Origin: Tetrapyrgos nigripes | Lineage: Eukaryota; Basidiomycota; Agaricomycetes; Agaricales; Campanellaceae | Assembly: GCA_013368315.1 (NCBI GenBank) | Contig: JAACJM010000148.1 | Location: forward strand, 62,001 to 126,000 | Direction of reading: 5' to 3' | Length of the DNA: 64,000 nucleotides | Shown: positions 34,457 to 46,595 of the stretch, in pieces | How positions within the stretch are numbered: position 1 is the first letter of the stretch | Layout: each line of letters opens with the position of its first letter | Position numbers and translations under genes: made by a program | The notes under the pieces: model-generated | The model's database searches: none | Told to the model about the DNA's origin: nothing | What the model saw: the letters and a program-made list of their open reading frames with translations, nothing else

Positions 34457-34570
34457 GAACGCTCCTAATCATGGTCCTCTCCAACCAACCAGCCCTTCGA
34501 GTTCCTACAGTTCCTCAGCCTTCCCGCTTCCTCCTTGGTTACCACTCGCAGATCATCCATCCATCACACC

Positions 34571-36788
34571 ATGAAATCTCTCACAACCCTCGCCCTCCTC
34601 GCCTCCCTCACCGGTACCCTTGCCTCGCCTTTCAACTCCACTCGTCGATACCCCCAAAAAATCGGTAAACGCTGCACAGGGACGATTAGCTCTCTTTCGG
34701 ATGTTTCTTCTGCGCAGGAATGTACGACTGTCGTTGTGAGTACTTGCTACTAGTCACTATTGCTGACTCTGGTCTCTGTTCAAGTGAAAGTTTTCATTAA
34801 CCGTCGCTTTGTTACTTTGCATATAATGTAGATCAACAGTTTCACTGTTACTGCTGGCCGTGAGTACCCTACCTCTTTACGCCCTTCACCAACTCCGAGT
34901 CTTCACTTGGCAGTAGCTTGTCTTCTGCCTGTCTGTCCAGATGGATGATGATACTCACGCACTTGACAATATTTAGAAACATTCACACTAAACCCCGCTG
35001 ACGGAGCCTCGGTCACCTTAAATGGAGACGTCACCTTTGGGTTCGCGGTCAGTACTATATAATATATTTCTATCTTGTCCTGACTACTGACTGCTGTACG
35101 ATACGATATGCTTGCTGAATTCATCTTTTGTTCACCATCACTATCACTATTACTATCACTATGTATCACTATAGGAATGGGCCGGCCCGCTCATGGTCGT
35201 TGAGGGTAATGATATTACTTGTAAGTACTCGTAACATTATTTGCGACTCATCGCTTCACTCACTCACTCAACTTCTTCCCCCATTCCCCCGTCCCCCGTC
35301 TTGCACCTTAACCCTTACTCCCCCCCCCTCCCCCCCCAGTCAACGGCAACGGCCACACCCTCAACGGTCTCGGCGCCCAATACTGGGACGGCCAAGGCGG
35401 CAACGGCGGAGTCACCAAACCCGCTCCCCTCCTCCGAATCAACCACGATGGGGGCACATTCTCCAACGTCAAAGTGTTAAACTCACCTGGAAGAGCTGTG
35501 GCTATTGGAGGAGATGGGATTGTGGTTAGTGAGATTACGGTTGATAATTGTGAGTATGAATCATGATTCATGACTCGGCCCGGGTGTGGTTTGTGTTATT
35601 AGGGTTGCTATGGTTTATTACTATGGTTTACCTATGGGTATGGGTACGCCACTGGTATCTGGTATCTGGTATCTGGGACGGGCTCTTCGAATTCATGACT
35701 CGAATTGACAATATTGATGATTTACTGATTTATGTGATGCTGTACGCAGCCGCAGGAGACGCAGCAAACTCCAAATCAGATGGAAAGCCCGCTGGTGCCA
35801 ACACCGATGGGTTCGATATCTCGGCTAACTCTGTAACGGTTCAGAATAGTGTTGTTATGAATCAAGGTGAGTACATACCATTCTCAGCTTACTTACTTCA
35901 CGTTGGTGTCGTATTTTACTCACTTTCACTTTTACTTTTACGCTCTTATCAATATCTCCTATACTATACACACCAGACGACTGCCTCGCCATCAACCGCG
36001 GCACCTCCATCACCTTCCAAGACAACAAATGCTCAGGCGGTCACGGTATCTCCATAGGCTCCATCTCTTCCAGCGTTGTCGTTTCGGACATCCATATCAC
36101 GGGAAACACTGTGACCAATTCGATGCAGTGTTTTAGGATTAAGACTGATGCTACGGCGACTGGGAGTAGTGGTGAGTTTTCATTGTCCAATGAGTTTTGA
36201 GTTTTTTTGAGTCGAGCCTTTGCCACAGTCTCTGGTGTCACATACTCTGGTAACACAGCTAGTGGATGTGAAGAGTTTGGGGTTTTGATTACTCAGAGTT
36301 ATCCGGTGAGTACATACTACTTTGAGCCTGCTACTACATGGTCCTACATGTGCCATGGCAATGGCTGGCCATGATGGGCAGCAGCCTGAGGCTGAGAAGA
36401 GCAGAGAGATATTGATAACCAATGCCTTTGCTCCTACAGGACGCCCTCGGTACCCCCGGTACAGGAGTTGTCATTTCTGTAAGTACACGCACACAATTTG
36501 AAGTCAGACTCAGACTCGGACGTACTAACACAAACTCAACTTTTCAGGACGTCACGTTCTCCGGAACCAACACCGTCTCTGTCAACTCGGCCGCAGACAG
36601 AGTCGATATCAACTGTGGCAGTACTTCGAGTTGTTCTGGGTGAGTGGTTTTTAAAAAAATTCCCACTCCGGGCCCGTTGATTCGAACTAACCGACGTACA
36701 TAGAACCTGGAACTTTGCCGGCCTTACGGTTTCTGGAGGAAAAGCGGGTACGGTTAAGAATGCAAAGACTTCTGGTGGTAGCTTCTGA
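34571..36788 (+). CDS. Secreted endopolygalacturonase (GH28), 374 aa
   Basis: The enzyme hydrolyses alpha-1,4-galacturonosyl links of pectin outside the cell. Eleven exons join without a break: 34571-34735, 34832-34859, 34977-35047, 35175-35220, 35340-35549, 35750-35866, 35977-36171, 36229-36305, 36440-36478, 36548-36639 and 36704-36788. A signal peptide (MKSLTTLALLASLTGTLA) and a short propeptide ending near KIGKR are followed by the beta-helix. All four GH28 active-site motifs are present: NTDGFD (residues 191-196), QDDC (212-215), GHGISIGS (234-241) and RIK (266-268). Length is usual for the family. It lies in the CpG-containing compartment and shows no lesion. Probably involved in plant tissue decay or colonisation, which is inference. 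Confidence 0.95.
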
Positions 36789-37174
36789 GTTCGAGTTTCT
36801 GAGGATTAAATGATACCCTTAATGGATCGTTATTGGATCGTCGAGGAATGCAGTACGTAGTCATACCGAGAAAAATGTATCAGAATTCTGTATAAATCTA
36901 CGTGAAATACTATTCTACATACGTACTTGCTCTGAATCTGAGATCTGAATACCAAGTGACGCGCCACTCTAAATCCGAGTGCCCAAAGACGGAAGTTGCA
37001 GCCAATCAGCAACAATTAATGACGTCATTTTCTCTTTCTTTATGTCAGTTGTAGCGTCATTGAGCAATTCTCAAGCAGTTCTTATCTTAAGACTTCATTC
37101 ATCTCACTGCAGCTGTCGTCTCTGCCCGTCAGTTACTACTTCTACCTTCAAAACACCAAAACGCAAAATCAAAA
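36789..37174. other. Intergenic region
   Basis: Holds the 3' end region of the polygalacturonase gene and the promoter of the next gene. No motif stands out. Confidence 0.4.
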
Positions 37175-38028
37175 ATGTCCATGGGAGATGGTAATTACAG
37201 CCACCCAACCCGATACACCTATTTGTTTTCTCACTCACTGCACCTATCTGCCTATGCACGCACGCATCGACTCTATCGATGCTACTAAATTTTCTTCTTC
37301 TTGTCCTCCTTCCTCCTGTATTTAGCGGACGCCAAATTCCCCGACCAATCATCTGGAGGAGTATATGATTATGGGATTCCACCCTCACCGACGAGAGAGA
37401 ATCCAGCTGGGGTGAGTGCCGTTTGGAACTTGGACAACTTGGGCGTTTTTTTTTCAATCTTTTTCGACGAAACTGACTGGTCGTCTAATGTGTACACTTT
37501 AATGTCCAGGCCTACCCCAAATCAGATCCTCAACCTGGTACGTTCTTTCTTCCTATTTTCACTCGTACGACGTGCTCACAACTAACCCATTGGGCCATGT
37601 ATCGTATAATCCTATTCACTCCCATTCCACCCCGTCCTGTCGCACAACCACAATCACAACAATCCACCACCCCACTCCCATCCCCACTCCCACTCCTATT
37701 CGTACTCCCACTCCCAGCCCGCCCACACGCCCTTCCCGGAACCGGAGGCAACCACACCAACAGCTCCTCCTCCCTCCTCGGGAACCCTTACCTCATGAGA
37801 GAAGCCTTCCGCAACCTCGACAACGCCTTGGGCCGCGTCATCGAAATCATGGAACAAGAAGAAGAAGCCGTAGGAGCAGAAGAAAAAGAAAACGATGTCT
37901 TGCATATGTTTAGAAGATGGAGACATGTTTTGGATGATATAAGGGGACATAAGACCCCGGATAGGTCGGCGTCGAGGCCGAGGAGTGCGCAGAAGGATAA
38001 TTCGGAGGGTGGGATGTTTGTGGATTGA
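37175..38028 (+). CDS. Small hypothetical protein (146 aa)
   Basis: Four exons (37175-37190, 37326-37411, 37510-37537, 37718-38028) join to 147 codons including the stop. The protein starts MSMGDADAKFPDQSSGGVYD, has a Pro/Ser-rich first third, then a helical segment (NPYLMREAFRNLDNALGRVI, EIMEQEEEAVGAEEKENDVL) and a basic tail ending EGGMFVD. There is no signal peptide or membrane segment, so it is probably nuclear or cytosolic. I do not recognise the family. The third intron could use another acceptor, since a long C-rich open stretch precedes the chosen one. Confidence 0.55.
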
Positions 38029-38701
38029 GTGCCAGTGAGTGGTTGGGGAGGGAAGGAGAAGAAAGCGATGGAATGTTGTGGAATTTTAGAAGTTTCCGAA
38101 GCTGTCAGATCTGGACGAACGAATGGCGTAATAAGTTGTAAAATTTGTATATTTGATTGAAGCTGTATCCGTACGACAGGGAAGAAACGATTGTAGGCTT
38201 CAACTGCGGTTCGCATGTATACATCCTGAAGAAACTTTCAAATTTCTTGACCAACTGAGTCGAAGTTGCCAAGTTGGTAGTGTGTGGCACGCGACTCGGA
38301 AAATCATAGATAACTTTCTTCCTGCCCAAACACAGCGGGACGCTTCACTCGTATGCATATAGAATAACTATGCTGAGGTCAACGTACAGAAACCAATAAC
38401 GCAGCTAAGGAGGAAAAGTCCAACGCCACCGGACAAAACTAGAATGCGAGAAACCCATGAAAGCAAATACGTAGTAAAACACAAAAAGGAAACAGGTTCG
38501 ATAACGTAGATCGCAGTGATAGCTAAGGCGGAGGAGGAGGGGGAGAAGCGGAACATGGAAAACACAGGGATAAGGAATAATGACTGTAGGTACCGCCGGG
38601 AAAATACAATAACCAGAGAACAAAAAAAAATATGCAGAAAGGAGTCACTCCTCAGCGACTGGGATTTACCACCCTGCCATCAGGTCGATACTCCAAACCA
38701 C
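38029..38701. other. Intergenic region
   Basis: Lies between the 3' ends of two convergent genes. No convincing gene; open frames at 38105-38623 run on both strands with no family signature. Confidence 0.4.
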
Positions 38702-40062
38702 TCAATAACCCGCTGAAATACCCTTCACTAGACCAGGTCGTCTAGCCAGTGTACGTCCTCGGCTCATGCTACATTCCCCAGCCACATTACCTCCAGAGCC
38801 ACTGCCCCTGGTACCAGGGCCAACGGATCGTGATATGCCGGAAGTCTGATGCATCGACGTCTTGGCCGTACAGAAGATACCAAAACGACCTGTCATAGGG
38901 CGTCGAAGGCGAGGAGGATAAGGAGAGCTTAGGACTAATTTTGAACGCCCAACGATATTGTAATTGGATCCGGAGGAGTGGGCGTCAATAACGGTATCCA
39001 TATCATCATCATCATGGTCCGGTGAAATACCCAAGGTATCCCATATAGTCGAGTCTGGGTTGAGATCAAACGCCAGTGGCTTGGCGCGTTTGAGAAGACG
39101 TAGACATGATAAAGAAGATACCTTCTGAGAGGGAGGAAATGCGTCTGGAGCTGTAGAGAGAGATTAGATTTAGTCTACTGTGTATACGTTACAATTGAAA
39201 CGTTGAAATTTGCTGTGTTACGAGGTCCGGAGAAAACGATGAAGCTGTGGAGGAAGGACTTACGTGGCATTGACTTGTAAAAGTCAGGAGGAATGTTACT
39301 TGCGCCCGGAGACAAGTTCGAGGCGTTAGCGTCTCGTTTTAGAGCGGGCAAGTAGAGACCGTGTCTTGGAGAGGGAGCAAAGTCTATGACGAAATCTTGC
39401 TTGAGGCGAAACGTGAGCCTCAACCATCGCTCTTAATTTGCGTGAAATCCGAAACGGTGAGTCTGCTACCCTGACAAAAAGAAAGGAAATCAACCTACTC
39501 CGTAAGTCTCGATCTACTATGCATCGATCTCTGTTTCTAAGGAGCTTCAAAAGACTAAAGTATGCCCGCTTATAGGGCACAAAATGAGCAGGACAGTGCG
39601 TATAGGTACGCAAGATGATGCCTGCTTTCTCAAGTGTACCTTGAGCAATCTATAATAGTAGTGGCGTCGTCAGTTTCCTCGACGACTACGCTATAGATAA
39701 AAAGGCGTACTTCAAATAACATAACGATCTGCATCAAACGTCCGGTCAGCTAATGTTCTTACAAGGAAGCTAGGCAGACTAGCTAAATGCTAAACACTGA
39801 GTAAACTGACCTCGGTTCCAGAGCGGGTAAAATCTGGATCAGAGAGTGAAAAGAAGTCACCCAATTCTGCCAATGCATCGAAGAGATAATCAAAATGGCG
39901 GAGCTTCCAAGCGAGGGAGGGAGACCTTGCTGAGGAAGATCCGCCAGATGAAGGTGATGACAGTGGCGATTCGGTTGGGGAAGAAAACTGGGAATTAGAA
40001 GAACTGGAGGAGGAAAAGTCGCTTGTGGGATAAGAGCTAAAGTGCGGTGTGGAGTAAGCCAT
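38702..40062 (-). CDS. Hypothetical Ser-rich protein, multi-exon
   Basis: The start at 40062 opens a Ser-rich N-terminus (MAYSTPHFSSYPTSDFSSSS) followed by LAWKLRHFDYLFDALAELGD. Exon 1 ends at a GTCAGT donor (39810). An 18-nt microexon (39728-39711, IVMLFE) and an exon from 39649 (IAQGTLEKAGIILRTYTHCP) follow. Later segments carry RLKQDFVIDFAPSPRHGLYL (near 39400) and SQKVSSLSCLRLLKRAKPLA (near 39100), and the frame closes at 38702 after TLARRPGLVKGISAGY. The joins between 39500 and 39250 are not resolved. No signal peptide or known domain. The CpG-containing sequence and orderly introns suggest a functional gene of unknown role. Confidence 0.5.
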
Positions 40063-40506
40063 GTTGTGGAAGATGGTGGTAAGAAATGAAAAGGGCGAGG
40101 ACGGCACTGCTTTGGCAGGCTGGTTTGCTTATTAGGCCCATGTCTTCGTCTCGGCAAAACGCGACTATGATGCCGCCCCAGAGCTCAAAGATATCCCATG
40201 GGCTTTAAAATTTTAGCGTCCCCCTCAAGCTCCCCTGCCGCTGTTTCATTCTAGATATTTTTGGATGACACTGAGGTAGGAAGGTGTTTTTGAGCCCTTG
40301 TCCTCAGCGCGATTAGTGGCAGTGGGGAGTTAAAAGGATACTTCCATATAAGGAATGTTCCCACGTGGATTGACTGTTTGCACTGTTACAGTCATCGTCA
40401 AGTCATCGTACACCTTTCCCTGACTCGAGCTTCAATAGCATCTCATTCTTTCAGCCTATTTCTTAAATGACTGCAGCGAGCAGCTCCTCGCATCACATTG
40501 ACTAAC
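40063..40506. other. Intergenic region between divergent genes
   Basis: Probably holds the promoters of the genes at 38702-40062 and 40507-42121. No motif beyond AT-rich patches. Confidence 0.35.
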
Positions 40507-42121
40507 ATGCACTGGAAATCTATCATGTCAACCTTGTGTTCCTCACTAGTTCTTATTCGTGATGTGTATGCTTGGAAAGATGGCCAGGGCTCATCAGTAC
40601 ATGCGCCGTTATCATCTTTCATCTGGACATGGCAAGGCCTAGTAGTACCGGGGCTAAATATAACATACAGGGGCATGGTGAGTATGCAACGTATGCAACA
40701 TTCATACACTAAATTCCCAACTAATGTATCTATAGGTCCAGTTGTCGGCGTGTCGAAGAGAAATACCTCCTTGAAACCCTAGCAATCTGATCAACGATTA
40801 CTCGACTTTCTCAGTCTTTTTCATGAAGATGTCTGTTTTTGGTGGTGCGACTGATCACCTCGAGTTTTATCTTGTGGTTTCCGAATCCATGTTTGCCATG
40901 GCCTTGTCCGCAACAACATTTACGACTTCACCACTCCTTTTTTCACCTTGAAGCTCTCTGTGGTCTTCCTATTCATCGTATCCTCTACCATGCCTATGCT
41001 TGTAGCGAGCGCACAGGTCTTTCGTTCTCCGATTCCGCGCTTCTTGCGGTGCCCGTGATTTCTCTACTTTCCAGCATCTAGGTGCTCGTCATCATTCCTT
41101 TTGCCACCTTTATCCTTCTTGTGGCCATGGTCATTTTTTGAGGATTAAGCTGGTTATAGTCATCATATCGCAGGTGAACACAATATACTTCGACATCAAG
41201 ACACAACTTCAGGGCGAAAGCGAGCTTGGCAGAGAATTATAAGACCATGTCGAGATTGAGAGGCAGTGCCAGGGTATCCAAGGTGAGTCAACTAATGTCC
41301 CGTCGGCGTGACGAAGTTGGCTTATAGTTCACTCGCAGGATCGACCGACTGCTGCCTGAAGGAGAAGGTCCGAGAGGAGAGGAAGAGAGTAACAGCTATT
41401 CCAGAGGCCCTTTATACGTCCAGAGTGGTTTTTTGGTGATATTGTTGCCTCATTCGTAATTGGGATTGCAGAGTGAGTAATTGCGATACTATTATTGGGC
41501 CGTCTATACTAATTGACCAGTGCCTTCTTGCACATAGCCTGCAGTGGTGCACCAATTGTACTAGATATTGTGCAGATCATCCCTTTACTTGTATTGGGTA
41601 CAGCTGCTGCTATGGCAGAAACACAGGTTGCACGATAGGCAAGTTCATCCTACCAACGATTATCCACTTCTTTCCAATCTAGCACTTCAGCGGCTCGAAT
41701 AAATGCTCAAAGTGGTCATTCCTTACGGGAATTTTCGTTGTTGTATCTCTTCTCGCCCGCGGATACTTCCAATACAGGACACCGATACGACATGTCCAGA
41801 TGGTGTCAGTCTACTTCTCGTCTGTCTTTTCTTGCACGTTTGCTCACTGTACATGTGCACGCAGACATATCCACGCACGAACTCTGATTTCTATCCAATG
41901 GTGTTGATCAGTCCTATCATTCCGGTGGTGGTGACTATCCTCCTCCCGAGTTACCCGAGAAACACAACGAACGTGACGGTGTGTTTTCAAGAAGCTTTTT
42001 TGGATGCATATGGTTTCGACTTACGAGCACACGCGCCGAATACCTATTCAACTCATTGGATGCAACGAGTATCACCTGATGCTATTGCCAGGGCAGCGCA
42101 TTTGTCATGGATGCAGGACTA
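40507..42121 (+). CDS. Possible multi-exon membrane protein, unresolved
   Basis: Several plus-strand open pieces separated by plausible introns read like a membrane protein. Pieces are MHWKSIMSTLCSSLVLIRDV (40507), TLKLSVVFLFIVSSTMPMLV (about 40950), EWFFGDIVASFVIGIA (about 41425), GAPIVLDIVQIIPLLVLGTA (41549), KWSFLTGIFVVVSLLARGYF (41711) and PIIPVVVTILLPSYPRNTTN (41915), with the last frame closing at 42121. Donors such as GTGAGTATG (40680) and GTGAGTCAA (41282) are present. I could not join all exons into one frame and do not recognise the family. Two neighbouring genes are not excluded. Confidence 0.35.
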
Positions 42122-42157
42122 ATTTCTCTTTCCGCGATATCTCCGTTTCAGCACAGG

Positions 42158-42174
42158 ATATATAATAATATAAA
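42158..42174 (+). promoter_or_regulatory. TATA-like AT stretch
   Basis: ATATATAATAATATAAA stands about 56-72 bp before the start codon of the secreted protein gene at 42230. Confidence 0.45.
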
Positions 42175-42229
42175 GCAAATTGCAACCTGACTACCGTACC
42201 TTCAAGGCCTCAGCCCACATCGCGTCGTC

Positions 42230-43158
42230 ATGCGTGCTCAGCTGTCTTTCCTTGCTTCGGTGCTGATTGCATCGCCGTTGACCTCACTGGCCTTGGTCAT
42301 TCCTAGACAGGCTACTGGCTTCTTTAATCCAGCACAAGGAGGTGGGTCCATGCTCACTGACGGTAAGTTATAGTTCTAGTTGCCGTTTACTACTTACTAA
42401 CGATTGACTTGCCATTCTGAACCGTAGCCGGAAATGGCCTCGGAGAGCCACTCAACGTAAGTCTCTAACATGTATATCGCTTCCCTAAAGGCAGCATGCT
42501 AACATGGACACGTTTCTAACAGGTCATCATCTCTGGTCTTTCTTCCCCTCAAGTCTTGTCACAAAGTGGAGTTACAAATTACGCGAAAGCCATAGGGTTG
42601 TAAGTCTATCTCGAAAATTCCTGGTCCTTCGACTCAGCCCCCTCTTTCAGCTCAACGGAATGCCTCGGTATCCACATTGGCGACCCGCAATCCGCCAACC
42701 TAGGTGATGGCCATGGCTCCGTTGACCAAACCATCGAACTTCGTCAGGATTTCGGTGACCCCAACCTCGGAACATGTCTCGAAAGCCTCAACGGAGGAAA
42801 CCACTTCCGTGTGTTCATCCAAAACGGTCCTCAGCAAAACACCGGCGCACTATTTCTTGCTGTATCTCAAGAGGAGTCCTCTTCGGAGAATCATACAATT
42901 TCTCCTGACGGATATGATTCAGGAAGAGATAATCTGGTTGCTGGTGCGGTTGGGACGAAGAACTTTGGGGGTGTGACGTATCATACGACTTCGCAGACTG
43001 TTTCGGGGCTGTTGAGTGCTGGGACTGCTGGGATTAATCATGGTGAGCAGTTATTGAGATATGCTATGCAAAGCGCTTCAGTTGAGACTGATGCAATCCT
43101 GTTCACAGGTATCGCCATCGACGGTCAGGTTACCCTACTTACCGTTACTGTCTCATGA
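42230..43158 (+). CDS. Small secreted protein of a widespread mushroom family
   Basis: Five exons (42230-42362, 42428-42456, 42523-42599, 42651-43042, 43109-43158) join without a break. A signal peptide (MRAQLSFLASVLIASPLTSL) is followed by GFFNPAQGGGSMLTDAGNGL, then STECLGIHIGDPQSANLGDG, GTCLESLNGGNHFRVFIQNG and a C-terminal stretch with VTYHTTSQTVSGLL. I recall very similar secreted proteins in many wood- and litter-decay basidiomycetes, with the same GNGLGEPLN and SPDGY motifs; their function is not known to me. Two Cys residues could form a disulfide bridge. Intact and in the CpG-containing compartment. Confidence 0.85.
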
Positions 43159-43915
43159 AGCGAGCGGGAGCGCACTCTATATTCTTTTTGAGGGCATCTT
43201 CTTTCACTTCGATCTTTGCTCGAGTGTTTGTACAATATTGACTTGCCGTTTCGACGCTGCTAGAGGAGCAGTGCTGAGGTCTAAATGCAAAGTTATTTTT
43301 GGGATCTTGAACGACAACGCTCTGGCCTATCTACAGTTGATCAATTACTTTTACAGCAGTACTCCTGCTAGTGAATGTACCTAAAGAAGCTTCAAGTAGC
43401 GTGAAGATGTGTTATAGATGAGGCACTCAGCCTTCAGGAGGCAAGAAGGAACTCTCGTCATGCAAGCGCAGCTTCACGTTTTACCCTCACAATAATGTGA
43501 CCAATTCCCATTATCCTAAGTATCAGTACTGAAGTAACGCTGAAGGTTTATCCTATCCTATCCTGATTATGGACCAAGCAAACTTCTCAAAGCACTCCGC
43601 ATTGGAAGACTCTAGATTCACTAAATTCCGGTAACGCTGCCAACCGTGTTCGAGTTAACGTTCTCAGCCTGGATGGGGTGATTGTCAGCAGGCATCTAAG
43701 CTCAAAGTGCGTACCATTTCTTTGTATCATGTAGTAAATACGCCCTGACTTCTGCGATACTTTACAGCTGCAAAACTGTATTGGTTCTCGACAACGAATA
43801 CTTGTAAATTCGACATCTATCATACATACTATAATCACTCCAAAGGAAAAACCCACAACCAACCCGCAACCTTTATCCACTCTAGAATCTACTTTCCACA
43901 TCGCCTTGCACAACC
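43159..43915. other. Intergenic region
   Basis: Between two convergent genes. A minus-strand open frame (43587-43919) overlaps the end of the next gene in another frame and has no features. Nothing else seen. Confidence 0.4.
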
Positions 43916-44917
43916 TCAAGCAGAAGGTGAATCCGTTGAGCTAGCGGAAGAAGCTTCAGTACTAGTACTGGAACCGGCGGGTGAGCCAGATCCGCTCGAA
44001 GCCTCTGGGTTTCCGGTACTATCGGGGTTCGTACTGGGCGGTGTGGCAGAGCCCGAGGCACCACCATTCCCTTGACCTTTGTTATGCATCATCGAGCAGA
44101 GCTTTTCGAGCGGATCCCCATTATGGCCATTTGGCCCACTGCCAGGATGCCCAGAGGGTCCACCCGAAGTTGCAGCCCTTTTCTCTGTCGGACTGGAGTC
44201 TCCCGACGCGGTGGAATCGGAGGGAGGACCACCCTTCTCCGGGCCACCTGGAGCTCCCGAAGTACCACCTTGTCCTTGACCTTTAGTGTGAGAGCAGAGC
44301 TGCTCGAGCAACTTCTTCCAGTCTCCTTGCCCTTGAGGGGGGTGACCCTGTCCTCCGGGCTTGCTGTGTCCATGAGGCGGTCCCTCAGAGCCGGGCCCTG
44401 TGGTACTATTTGACTGATCAGAAGGCTGTTCCTCGGAGGCAGGTGCAGCTCTCTTTTCGTTTGCTGGACCCGAAGGCGACGATCCAGAAGATGGTCCATT
44501 TGTGCCTTGCGGAACAGGCTCAGGACCATTGTGCTGCTGGTGATATACCGTGCAGAGTTTGTTGACGAGTTGTTGGATCTCGCTTCCGTCTTTACCTCCA
44601 TCAGGTGGAGAGCTAACGATTGGAGTCGCAGCCCTTTTTCCCTTATCCGTGACCGGAGGCTTCGTTGTCTGGTTTTGGCAGAGCTGCTCAATTATGTGAC
44701 CCATGTCCTGTCCAGAAGCACCTCCAGCGGTACCGGTGGGACTAGTTTCGTGTGCACTAGATGTGGTGCTGCCACTGACTTTCAAGGGTCAGATTCTGTG
44801 TTATGAAGCGTCACTCATGACAAAGGAACCAACATACGGAGCGACGGGCAAAGCATATACACCGGCGTTCAGAGCCAAGAGAACGAAGGCGAGTTTGGCA
44901 GACATGTTTTGGACCAT
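43916..44917 (-). CDS. Secreted repeat precursor with Lys-Arg (Kex2-type) sites, 310 aa
   Basis: Exon 1 (44917-44838) encodes a signal peptide, MVQNMSAKLAFVLLALNAGV; a GTATGT..CAG intron joins it in frame to exon 2 (44768-43916). The second Met (44905) may be the true start. The mature part is Gly/Ser/Pro-rich and divided by three Lys-Arg pairs, each followed by Ala-Ala: GKRAATPI (44633-44638), EKRAAPAS (44450-44455) and EKRAATSG (44177-44182). Each of the four resulting pieces has exactly one Cys in a related helix-like motif: HIIEQLC, QQLVNKLC, KKLLEQLC and DPLEKLC. Pieces 3 and 4 also share KGQGxGG. This fits fungal repeat proteins cleaved by Kex2 in the Golgi to release several peptides. 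No GPI signal or membrane segment. The peptide function is unknown; I see no basis to call it a toxin or pheromone. Confidence 0.8.
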
Positions 44918-45062
44918 TTTGAAGGTTAGAGGTGAGTTTGTCGTCTTTGTCGTGAATGAAGTCGTAGTATTCGTCAAATCAAGCGACCTGCGCTTAAAAG
45001 TGGTTGTACGAGTTGGAGAAGGGAGACCGGCTGAAGAAAGTCAGGCTTCAATCGCGAAAGGC

Positions 45063-45069
45063 TTTTATA
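45063..45069 (-). promoter_or_regulatory. TATA box of the Lys-Arg precursor gene
   Basis: TATAAAA on the minus strand stands about 145 bp before the start codon at 44917. Confidence 0.5.
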
Positions 45070-45363
45070 CATGTCTGCATTACTATCTTCGTTCTGGCTG
45101 TGGAACCACTTTGATGTCTATTAATGGTGAATGAAAGGGTGCTATCTTGAATCCAATGCTCGAGACGGGTGTCTCCTAGTAGAGTCATGACGGTTGTATC
45201 ATTACTACCTTCGTATCCAACACCAACATTCGAAAAAAAATACTTTTGCAAACTATTCTTGGCTTGATAAGAATACACCCGCGATATAATAATAAAAACG
45301 CAGTACCGTTAGCTTCATGAATAGGTACACCACACTGTGCATCGATACAATGTTGGTGTAGCA

Positions 45364-46595
45364 CTAGTCTGAACGCACATCATGCAAATCAATCATCGCC
45401 TCCTCGTCGTCAGCAGGCGTCGCCTTGGGCTTCCTGGCAGCGACAAGGGTAGACGTTGAAGTCGGTGCGAAACCCCAGAACGTATTTTCGGTCCTGGAAG
45501 AGGGCCCAGGTCGATATCCTTAGATTTCCGGGATGTATGCAGTGCAGTCAAGGTATTCAAAGTAGCTTCAGTAAGCGAAAGGAATTGAAGCATGATAGGC
45601 AAACCAGCCTTCTTCTGGGCAGATATCGTAGAGGCCGCGGTGGAATTCGCCGTCTTCACCTTGGCCAGAGCAGGCTCAAAACCGAGGTACTTGATGACGT
45701 CGGCAGAATAGGTCTTGTACCTCTTCTTCGGTACGCTTTCATCGTCGCCGCCACTACCTTCGGATCTCGCTTTGTTTCCCTTTACCTTTCACCCATTTAT
45801 CCAATTCAAACCGTTCTCAGCTTCAACATCGTCAGAGGTCTTTTCTTGGGTCCATCCTTTGACTTCTGCAGCTTCTTTATCCCTACCATCTCCTCTCAAA
45901 TCTTCAATACTGCCTCCGTTCCATCTCTATCTCTCTTCAGCAGGGCCTCTCTTCTTCTCTGTCCTCTGAGCTTTCGCTTGTCCTTCACGAGCATAAGTTT
46001 CCATGACCTCTTGCGAATTAGTCCCCACTGACGTTTGGGGTCACAGCCTTCATGTTTAGAAGGGTGCTTGCGCTTGACAGCAGCTGAGGTTGGTGAGCCA
46101 AATGTTCTAAAAACGAACGTTACGTTTGATATTGACATAGAAAGCGCTGATTGACACACCCTGCAGAAAACTCTGATCTACCTGAACGAGCATGCTTCAC
46201 AACCATCTCCAAGTGGTAATCGCAGGCGCTATTAACATGCGGATCACATCGAGCACCACAAGGCTTTCTGTCTCTTCTGATCACACAGCACATCCTCAAA
46301 TCTTTTGCATGGCCAATAGTCGTTATGGACTCTGCTGATTCGGGTGTAATAGCCAATATGTTTGTCGTTGGGTTGGGTGCGGTTTGTCGGAAGCGCTCTG
46401 AACAAAAAAAGACTACCGTTATTAGACGAAACATTGACGTAGGAGGGGATACACACCTGAAAGGGCTTGAAAATTATCGGGTTCAACAAAGCAATGACTT
46501 CGCCCTCCTTCAATGTGCCGCGCATTAGTGGTCCCTCTAGGATTGCTCCCGCACATTTCCGCAATGAAAATCCCAGTGCCCAAGGATTCAGTCTT
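45364..46595 (-). pseudogene. Mcm10-like replication factor, 3' part only
   Basis: Mcm10 loads onto the replicative helicase and binds single-stranded DNA. On the minus strand, from about 46595, the frames read LKEGEVIALLNPIIFKPFQ (end of the OB-fold). After an intron ending TTGTTCAG come LAITPESAESITTIGHAKDL and a zinc-binding segment with Cys at CCVIRRDRKPCGARC and CDYHLE. Next come GRSEFSAG, then KRKHPSKHEGCDPKRQWGL and LKRDRDGTEAVL. The end is MIDLHDVRSD, stop 45364-45366. These follow fungal Mcm10 in order. The N-terminal half is absent: at 46595 the homology runs into GC-rich repeat sequence and a hAT MITE. Frames between exons are not all resolved. Either a truncated duplicate or a gene cut by transposons. 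Confidence 0.65.

Noticed and set aside
37572..37950. Long Arg/Pro/Thr-rich plus-strand frame and its antisense
   Set aside because: They arise from the C-rich third intron and overlap of the 146-residue gene model, whose spliced frame is more coherent.
44072..44806. Plus-strand open frames of 66-113 codons
   Set aside because: They are antisense to the Lys-Arg precursor, whose signal peptide, intron and repeats give a better explanation.
43916..44917. Lipopeptide mating pheromone precursor
   Set aside because: Basidiomycete pheromone precursors are short and end in a CaaX motif without a signal peptide; this protein has a signal peptide and ends DSPSA.
45456..46031. 191-codon plus-strand frame
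   Set aside because: It is antisense to the Mcm10-like exons, and pyrimidine-rich because the true strand is Lys/Arg/Glu-rich.
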